A stretch of 8,725 nucleotides of DNA, from the NCBI GenBank assembly GCA_027622115.1, contig JAQBZS010000245.1:1-8725 (forward strand), read 5' to 3'. Position 1 is the stretch's first letter. Every line of letters begins with the position of its first letter. This document shows positions 6,201 to 8,725 of the stretch, in pieces. A program made the position numbers and the translations under genes. The notes beneath the pieces are model-generated. The model worked only from the letters and a program-made list of their open reading frames with translations, did no database searches and had not been told where the DNA came from. The stretch comes from Planctomycetota bacterium (GTDB lineage: Bacteria; Planctomycetota; Planctomycetia; Planctomycetales; Planctomycetaceae).

Positions 6201-8603
6201 GATGCCTTTGATGTTGACTAATTGTCCGGCTCGATAGGCCGGCCGATCGGTGAACAAGTACCCCTTCGGCGAAAGACCGACGGCGAAATCCAAACCGTTC
6301 AAGTTGCTGACCGTTGACGCCGAACTCCCGTCACCCACGGCGAAGACTCGCAAATCCTTCACCGACTTCAGTTGCTCGAACGACTTCTGCACCACGCCGC
6401 CGTCCGACGTGATTTCCGTGGCGAAGACTTCCTTGCCGTCGCTGATCATGACGCTGACGTTCGCCGCCGGTCGGCGTTTGACCATGTCCTGCACGAACAC
6501 GAACAACTCGTTCCGCGACGCTTTCACGATCATGTCCAGATCGCTGACGACCAGCATTGTCGTCGCTTCCAACTTGTCGCTCGACACCGTCACCGCCGTG
6601 ACGCCCGGCCCATCGATCGGGATCGCGATCTCGTTTTCCAAACGACGAAACTTCTCGAAACCGTCGACCTTGTATTCCCATTGCTTGTCCGGATCGATCC
6701 AGGCGATGTCCAGATTCTCGACGCCGCTGGCCAAGTGCATTTTGCGGAAGTAGTCCACCATGTCGATGCGATACACCTTGACCGACAACGACTCCAGGTT
6801 CCGCGACGTGACTTTGATCTTGGCGGATTCGTTGGAGCGGAACTTGCGTTCGGTGGCCACGGTGAGTTGCCGCGTGGTCAATTTCTGAATTCGCTGCTGA
6901 GCCTGACTCTGCAAATTGCCTTGCACTTTCTTATAAGCGTCGAGCGCCTCGGGCAGCTTGCCGAGTTGATCTTCCAGCACGACGCCGATCATGAACGACG
7001 CCTGCGACGCCTGCGTGGTACTCGGGTATTTGCTCACCAACCGCTCCCAATCCGCGATCGCCGCCTGGAATTGGTCGGCGACTTTCTTGCTGATCTTGCG
7101 CGGATCGAAATCCTTCGCGTCGGCATCGCGAGCCGCCTTGGCTTCGTCGGTTCGTCGCGTCGCGGCTTCGGCGTAATGCATGTCGCCGAAGTGATACAGG
7201 ATCAGCGCCGTTCGCGAGTCCAACGGGTACTTATTGAGAAACGTCTCCCACAGCTTCCGAGCCACCGTGTAGTTCTTCTTGTTCCGCTGTTCGTGGGCTC
7301 GCTGGAACTCAACATCGATGACTTGCTGTTGCACGCTGGCCCAACGCGAATCGGTGGGATACTCGTCGAGGAACTCGCGCCACGCCGCGATCGCTTCATC
7401 GAATTTCTTTTGCGACCGATACAAGTTGCCGAGCATGAATCTGGCCAGCGCTACCTTCGGGCAGTCCTTGAATTGTTCATCCGCAATCAGCGACTTCAGC
7501 CGAGCGATCGCTTCCTCATTGCGATTGAGGTGGGCGTAACTCTGTGCGATTTCGATATACACGGTCGACGCCAGTTCGTGCTTCGGATTCGCCTTCAGAA
7601 ACCGCTCGTGCATCGCGACGCCCAATTCCAAGCTAGTCACATTGGGAGGCGAGGGAATCTGATACGTACTCGCCAACCGATACGCGGATTCCGCGATCAG
7701 CTCGCCGCCGTGTTTCTTGACGAGATCATTGGCCAGAAAGTCGAGCCAAATCTTCCGAGCGTCCGTCCGTTGTCCGGCATCGAGCTTCGCGCGGCCCAAC
7801 TCGTATCGAGCCTTGACCTCTTGCGCGGGAGCACACCGCAGTTGTGCCGCAGTCTTCTCCGCCGCATGTTTGTCGAGAAACGTCTGGTATGCCGTGATGG
7901 CTTGCGGCAGTTGCTTCAACCCGTGATGGCTCTGAGCGATCCGCAACTCGACCCGCTGCGTGGTTTTCACGGACGGCTGAATCTTGAGTGCCTCGGTGTA
8001 ATACGTCAGAGCCTGCTTGTAGTCCGGTTGCGGCTTGGCGGATGGATCCTTCGCGGGAACTCCGTCGAAGTACCGATCGGCGAACTCCAGATAGATCCCG
8101 GCCAATTCGTCACGACGCCCGCTGGAGAGCAGCCGATCCGCCGCGTCGCGATAGATGTCGCCCGCCGCTTCGTAATTGCGTTTCCGCACGAGCACATCGG
8201 CTCGCCCAAACTGAGCCCGCCAACGCCACCCACTTTGCGGAAACTCCTTTTCCACCCGAGCAAACGTGGCAATGGCCTCATTCGATTTGCCGAGTTCCGT
8301 TTCCGCGCGACCCTTGAGATACAGCAAGTAATCCTTGGCAACCGATTTCTTGTCCTTCAACTCGGCCGAAATCAACCCCACCGCCTTGGCAAAATCCCGA
8401 GCCCCCAAAGCGTCATGAATCTCGCCAGCCACCGGAGGGAGAGAAGTCACTCGCGCGGCATGTTTGGCATCGCCTTTCTCGACCACAGCCTTCTTGACGG
8501 GCACTTTTGGGGTGACATCTTGTTTGACCTTGGCCTCTTGCCCAACAAGAGCACTCGTGGCAACGGCAAGCACGACAGCGGTGAGCGTAAACAGGCGGCG
8601 CAT
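204..8603 (-). CDS. Giant secreted alpha-2-macroglobulin family protein with two flanking TPR arrays
   Basis: The product is 2,799 residues. It is likely exported to the periplasm or cell surface, where bacterial A2M proteins are thought to bind or trap proteases and protect the envelope. Visible modules are: signal peptide 1-21; TPR array about 56-575; MG1/MG3-like pair 583-777; MG2 about 780-880; MG4-MG6 about 881-1172; bait-region-type domain 1173-1500 with a polar low-complexity stretch; MG7 about 1502-1600; helical toroid about 1695-1975; MG10-like 2055-2203; second TPR array 2210-2535; second MG1/MG3-like pair 2545-2728; polar tail. E. coli YfhM and YfaS are roughly 1,500-1,650 residues, so the excess comes mainly from the TPR arrays and the duplicated pair. 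The ATG at 8603 is chosen over a TTG at 8684 because it follows GGGAG at 6-base spacing and opens directly onto a signal peptide. There are only seven cysteines and no lipobox. The thioester signature is absent. Family assignment is firm; the molecular function is inferred. Confidence 0.96.
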   Translation of the reverse strand: MRRLFTLTAVVLAVATSALVGQEAKVKQDVTPKVPVKKAVVEKGDAKHAARVTSLPPVAGEIHDALGARDFAKAVGLISAELKDKKSVAKDYLLYLKGRAETELGKSNEAIATFARVEKEFPQSGWRWRAQFGRADVLVRKRNYEAAGDIYRDAADRLLSSGRRDELAGIYLEFADRYFDGVPAKDPSAKPQPDYKQALTYYTEALKIQPSVKTTQRVELRIAQSHHGLKQLPQAITAYQTFLDKHAAEKTAAQLRCAPAQEVKARYELGRAKLDAGQRTDARKIWLDFLANDLVKKHGGELIAESAYRLASTYQIPSPPNVTSLELGVAMHERFLKANPKHELASTVYIEIAQSYAHLNRNEEAIARLKSLIADEQFKDCPKVALARFMLGNLYRSQKKFDEAIAAWREFLDEYPTDSRWASVQQQVIDVEFQRAHEQRNKKNYTVARKLWETFLNKYPLDSRTALILYHFGDMHYAEAATRRTDEAKAARDADAKDFDPRKISKKVADQFQAAIADWERLVSKYPSTTQASQASFMIGVVLEDQLGKLPEALDAYKKVQGNLQSQAQQRIQKLTTRQLTVATERKFRSNESAKIKVTSRNLESLSVKVYRIDMVDYFRKMHLASGVENLDIAWIDPDKQWEYKVDGFEKFRRLENEIAIPIDGPGVTAVTVSSDKLEATTMLVVSDLDMIVKASRNELFVFVQDMVKRRPAANVSVMISDGKEVFATEITSDGGVVQKSFEQLKSVKDLRVFAVGDGSSASTVSNLNGLDFAVGLSPKGYLFTDRPAYRAGQLVNIKGIVRWVNEDRYTFKAGAEYKINVNDSRGRVVHTGKVQLNGFGTFHDSFLLPKLAPQGQYTVNIQDEAKKQSFASQFQVHEYKLEPIELQVDLPQAVFFRGESIKGTIKLAYYYGTPLANRAIVYQLGGGRQHSAQTNAKGEVAFEFETQEFSESQMLQLTVTYAERNLSIAKPVILAVRGFDIGVSTLRDVYISGETFDVEVKVADPSGKAVGTDLKLDVLEQTRVNGEVGERLVATHAIKSDKDSGKARHTLRVDAAGRYIVRATGTDSFGNRISSSHSLWISGNDDSVRLRILADKHEYNVGEVPTIQLHWRNEPALALVTYEGAVILGHRLVELKQGANKLTLPMNSTLAPNFQLAVAVMEGHRLHAAASEFRLIRRLNIALTPNKTTLKPGDALKVDIVVTDPQGKPVSAELSLGLVQRNLLERFGANAGSIGEFFGHGYRQSPLRTMTSATFTYRPKTRGISQFLLAEEERERVLSLELSGVATADQAMGRIADMEGIRPLGDLVTNVTNAVNGDDLDIASVRNNSNSYFLQTFGRPQRGTNLGDNDGNGNVEFSNSSMGQAQGQALFGNFNMPESGNGQAAQQLFEDFESGGSWSRRLGRSQQSMPSNGTQVFSKQQLDVLHAIRQWDNNDSILVQRTQTMHEASRANLTTINNSSSTILAYTNGGELLVANGLGVDRLGELAKAGVKFLPLLAGSETAFWDPVVTTDKAGKATVTLQLPDRSTAWKLQSKGINAEELSGEASVDLVTKKDMFGELKLPLAFTVGDKAGVIVEVQNSVVKQGETIQVELKTTIADRSTTVKRSIKSDGPGMQEVSFPVEITKGDAVVFELIVTSGDLKDRTTTSVAVRPYGMDVFASTSGSAAQSTIAFVEHDKALTVQDSKLEIVIGPSINRTLLDAVLSADLSIFCSNSSVLAGNELERNISDVLGGVSLLETIRKARSADSPETQALSGQIQSAVLQLVAGQRDDGGWNWSSSRTGSTSDRYLTSRVAWALSAARRAGFSVPQDTLDKAVKNLQTAYTKSSQNDREGQAIILHGLAEAGAGDFAFANRLYRDRNGLSASGLLHVALTLARLDRKEMAVELVKLVKVPTKAPTGDDPATKGLIPWMQIGAEVRALYLLALAETAPADPKLAELADTLLANRTGSRWYPEKANGPAIAALAQWFGRTKFANEKYRLSVYVNTKLVETFEVNPGTDASRRLEVDSKLLVVGKPQQLNFDIEGRGRFSYSAVLAGFVPAERVKSTTGVWSVARYHEPALRMMDGEPIPRGFGILTGGFSTFRNPMTQLPVGERAHVTLQTYRNYGTGQDPQIDYLVVTEPIPAGATVLTDSITGPFDRYEITPGAITFYIGDRPGLGDIHYTLVGYLPGRYRSLQTVIRSFYRPGEIAVSSTKDLEVLPRGQESQDAYKLTPVEYYEYGKRYLAKDDHAKAAEHLQTLFRTYRLNAKTYQHVVQMLFQCALANRDHKSIVEYFEIIKERFPEVDIKFDEMLQVAASYKQLGEYERSFLVYRATIEGSFQRESQIPGFLGGRGEFVRSVQVLERLLNEYPAESYVAMVTYALAQEVYGKGEEAAADARLRKAGISRTHLIANSVHMLDHFMSTWPKDPMADQASFALASAMLDLEQFDPVIKRCEKFADRYADSDLLDSFWYLIGYSQFALGKHESALTTCRKVAEHIRKNPNTGEVREAGNKWESIYIMGQIFHSLGEPAKAIAEYAKVKERFSDATESIEFFTRKDIKLPEVTTVRPGDMAKVKLSHRNVASANTKVYRIDLLKFSLLQRNLDQITAINLAGIRPYHELNLKLGDGQDYKDLERELQLPLKEEGAYLVVCRGDNLYTSGLVLVSPLELEIQEDATSGRVRVTVKDSVKKQYTGDVHVKVIGSRNTDFTSGETDLRGIFVADKIQGTGTVIARADTDRYAFYRGKTHLGPKPQSAKKTPKQGQAAPNDAQQTGGKGLLLDNVRGTNTLFQQEQRLNYKNLLNNGNSGSVKAKLAY
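207..419 (-). other. Polar basic C-terminal tail, residues 2729-2799
   Basis: The last 71 residues begin with a Lys/Pro/Gln-rich linker (PKPQSAKKTPKQGQ, 2734-2747) and end in an Asn-rich segment and a basic LysAlaLysLeuAlaTyr terminus. I see no hydrophobic anchor, LPxTG-type sorting motif or known export tag. It is probably disordered. Confidence 0.6.
639..953 (-). repeat. Internal duplication copy B: MG1-like domain, residues 2551-2655
   Basis: This copy contains Arg2563-Asn2564, KVYRID at 2571-2576, LERELQLPL at 2617-2625 and LVS at 2647-2649. Each sits exactly 1962 residues after its counterpart in copy A, without a gap. An MG3-like domain follows (about 2656-2728, with TSGETDLRGIF at 2693-2703). 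No MG2 domain follows, so the second unit stops where the first enters the A2M core. Confidence 0.85.
999..1976 (-). other. Second TPR array, residues ~2210-2535
   Basis: TPR-like units are visible near 2218-2248, 2252-2285, 2291-2322, 2337-2370, 2395-2442, 2446-2480 and 2496-2527. The last has the consensus look MGQIFHSLGEPAKAIAEYAKVKERF (2503-2527). Four of the protein's seven cysteines fall from here to the C-terminus (2263, 2437 and 2474 in this array, 2635 beyond it). Like the first array, it is followed immediately by an MG1-like domain, which supports duplication of a TPR plus MG unit. Confidence 0.85.
1995..2441 (-). other. MG10-like C-terminal domain of the A2M core, residues ~2055-2203
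   Basis: This region shows 'DYLVVTEPIPAGATVL' (2117-2132), an 'ITFYIGD' strand (2150-2156), and 'YTLVGYLPGRY' followed by a Tyr-Arg-Pro-Gly-Glu turn (2165-2190). That is the pattern of the bacterial A2M MG10 domain: a strand with a proline-Ala-Gly turn, a mid-domain strand, then 'R-x-x-x-x-G-x-F/Y ... P ... M/F-Y-x-P-E'. In single-core bacterial A2M proteins this domain ends the chain. Here it runs into another TPR array. Confidence 0.82.
2679..3521 (-). other. Thioester-type helical toroid lacking the GCxEQ signature, residues ~1695-1975
   Basis: The helical domain is recognised by Q1770-R-D-D-G-G-W-N-W1778, then RYLTSRVAWAL at 1789-1799, and late in the domain a WYPEKANGPAIAAL motif at 1953-1966. 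All three match conserved helix edges of A2M thioester domains. About 57 residues before Gln1770, where Gly-Cys-x-Glu-Gln should be, the protein has Phe1712-Cys1713-Ser-Asn-Ser. The cysteine is present, but the glycine before it and the Glu-Gln after it are not. A thioester cannot form without the glutamine, so this toroid is probably non-covalent. Some bacterial A2M proteins, such as the YfaS type, are also known to lack the motif. Confidence 0.85.
3804..4100 (-). other. A2M MG7 domain, residues ~1502-1600
   Basis: Residues 1505-1508 are Phe-Trp-Asp-Pro, followed by a TTDKAGKATV strand (1511-1520) and LPDRSTAW (1524-1531). This matches the family signature 'W-P-x-x-x-T-D-x-x-G...LPDxxTxW', with Trp-Lys where Trp-Arg is usual. 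'LAFTVGD' at 1565-1571 matches the conserved 'P-x-F-x-x-x-G-D' strand. A CUB-like beta stretch (about 1600-1690) connects it to the toroid. Confidence 0.92.
4218..4646 (-). other. Asn/Gln/Ser/Gly-rich segment in the bait-region position, residues ~1320-1462
   Basis: This segment lies between the bait-region-type beta domain (PGD near 1193-1195, then a PVSAELSLGLV strand at 1210-1220) and the MG7 domain at 1502. In eukaryotic A2M this position holds the exposed bait that proteases cut. The stretch is poor in predicted structure, rich in Asn, Gln, Ser and Gly, and includes short runs such as DNDGNGN (1349-1355) and a basic RRLGR at 1401-1405. The DNA here is somewhat lower in GC than the rest of the gene by eye. 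Calling it the bait is inference from position; it could simply be a flexible insertion. Confidence 0.6.
5964..6266 (-). other. MG2 domain, residues ~780-880
   Basis: Residues 782-793 read Tyr-Leu-Phe-Thr-Asp-Arg-Pro-Ala-Tyr-Arg-Ala-Gly. This is the hallmark 'TDRPxYRPG' entry of the A2M MG2 domain, here with Ala replacing the second Pro. A 'GIVR' strand follows at 800-803, as expected. MG4-like sequence follows, with a YYYGTPL loop at 910-916, then MG5 (979-1085) and MG6 (1091-1172). This is the strongest single marker for the family. Confidence 0.93.
6525..6839 (-). repeat. Internal duplication copy A: MG1-like domain, residues 589-693
   Basis: This beta domain joins the first TPR array to the A2M core. 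It contains Arg601-Asn602, then KVYRID at 609-614, a LENEIAIPI strand at 655-663, and a VVS strand near 685-687. It aligns without gaps to residues 2551-2655 (copy B) at a fixed offset of 1962. By hand count 28 of 105 positions are identical, with many conservative changes. An MG3-like domain (about 694-777) follows and leads directly into MG2, the usual order in bacterial A2M proteins. Confidence 0.85.
6879..8438 (-). other. N-terminal TPR array, residues ~56-575
   Basis: This is a series of helix-turn-helix repeats with TPR spacing: small residues at the helix crossing, then an acidic-Ala pair and an aromatic near the end, often closing in a Lys/Glu-x-Tyr/Phe-Pro turn. Clear units lie near 88-122, 126-158, 193-247, 261-293, 345-375, 381-421, 434-464 and 506-564. 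The style, with repeats ending in 'FLDEYP' or 'FLNKYP' type turns, resembles outer-membrane-associated TPR proteins such as the YbgF/BamD group. Such arrays are protein-binding scaffolds; the partner here is unknown. Confidence 0.9.
8541..8603 (-). other. Sec signal peptide, residues 1-21
   Basis: The protein begins Met-Arg-Arg, followed by a hydrophobic stretch rich in Leu, Val and Ala from Leu4 to Val20, then Gly-Gln-Glu-Ala. This is a normal n-region and h-region. Cleavage is most likely between residues 21 and 24. There is no cysteine before residue 257, so it is not a lipoprotein, unlike E. coli YfhM. A Lys/Val-rich spacer (about 25-50) follows before the first TPR. Confidence 0.88.
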
Positions 8604-8609
8604 GTGTTT

Positions 8610-8614
8610 CTCCC
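8610..8614 (-). promoter_or_regulatory. Shine-Dalgarno sequence of the A2M gene
   Basis: On the minus strand GGGAG is followed by AAACAC and then ATG, a spacing of six bases. This decides the start at 8603. The frame stays open upstream to a TTG at 8684, but that extension would put 27 polar, non-signal residues in front of a clear signal peptide. Confidence 0.8.
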
Positions 8615-8725
8615 GGAAAGGGAACGTCCGAGGCAAAGTGCCCAGCGGCGATAGTTGACGAGTTGAAGTGGAAAGACGCGGCAAACCGGAGCATCTCTCC
8701 GAGAATCCACAACCTCTCTGAACCA

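Noticed and set aside
6372..8654. Long open frame on the plus strand (760 codons), opposite the N-terminal half of the A2M gene
   Set aside because: It lies wholly antisense to a gene with clear domains. Its translation is rich in His, Arg, Leu and Val with no recognisable motif, as expected from codon bias of the sense strand. The same applies to plus-strand frames at 339-1889 and 2862-3977.
8604..8684. Upstream extension of the A2M gene to a TTG start at 8684
   Set aside because: The 27 extra residues are polar and would block the signal peptide. A good Shine-Dalgarno lies directly before the ATG at 8603.
8687..8701. Small perfect hairpin (5-base stem CGGAG/CTCCG, 5-base loop) upstream of the gene
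   Set aside because: It is too short to call an operator or attenuator, no T-run follows it on either strand, and a stem this short is expected by chance.
8604..8725. Promoter for the A2M gene
   Set aside because: I looked for -35/-10 pairs on the minus strand. TTGCCG-like and AACTAT-like hexamers occur, but not at 16-18 base spacing. The promoter may use another sigma factor or lie outside the window.

Overview
The window is almost entirely one very large minus-strand gene. It encodes a predicted secreted protein of 2,799 residues (start ATG at 8603, stop TAA at 206-204), which takes up about 96% of the 8,725 bases. The protein is a bacterial alpha-2-macroglobulin (A2M) built into two tetratricopeptide (TPR) arrays. 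In order it has: a Sec signal peptide; an N-terminal TPR array; an MG1/MG3-like beta pair; an A2M core (MG2, MG4-MG6, bait-region-like segment, MG7, CUB-like stretch, thioester-type helical toroid, C-terminal MG10-like domain); a second TPR array; a second MG1/MG3-like pair; and a polar, basic tail.

The combination of a giant exported TPR-A2M protein, a short non-lipoprotein signal peptide and an estimated GC content in the mid-to-high 50s suggests a Planctomycetota-like bacterium. This is an inference from general knowledge; no rRNA or other marker gene is present. The window holds no second gene, RNA gene or CRISPR array, so operon partners cannot be judged.

Three features make the protein worth attention. 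First, the toroid domain keeps its characteristic motifs and a cysteine (Cys1713) where the thioester would lie, but the Gly-Cys-x-Glu-Gln signature is absent. The usual covalent trapping chemistry is therefore probably missing. Second, residues 589-693 align without a gap to residues 2551-2655 at a constant offset of 1962, so the TPR plus MG1/MG3 unit appears to have been duplicated around the A2M core. Third, an Asn/Gln/Ser/Gly-rich stretch of about 140 residues sits where A2M proteins carry the protease bait.

Layout on the + strand: 1-203 is noncoding sequence downstream of the gene, with an imperfect inverted repeat at its two sides; 204-8603 is the gene, read right to left; 8604-8725 is the upstream leader, with a good Shine-Dalgarno sequence but no promoter I can defend.
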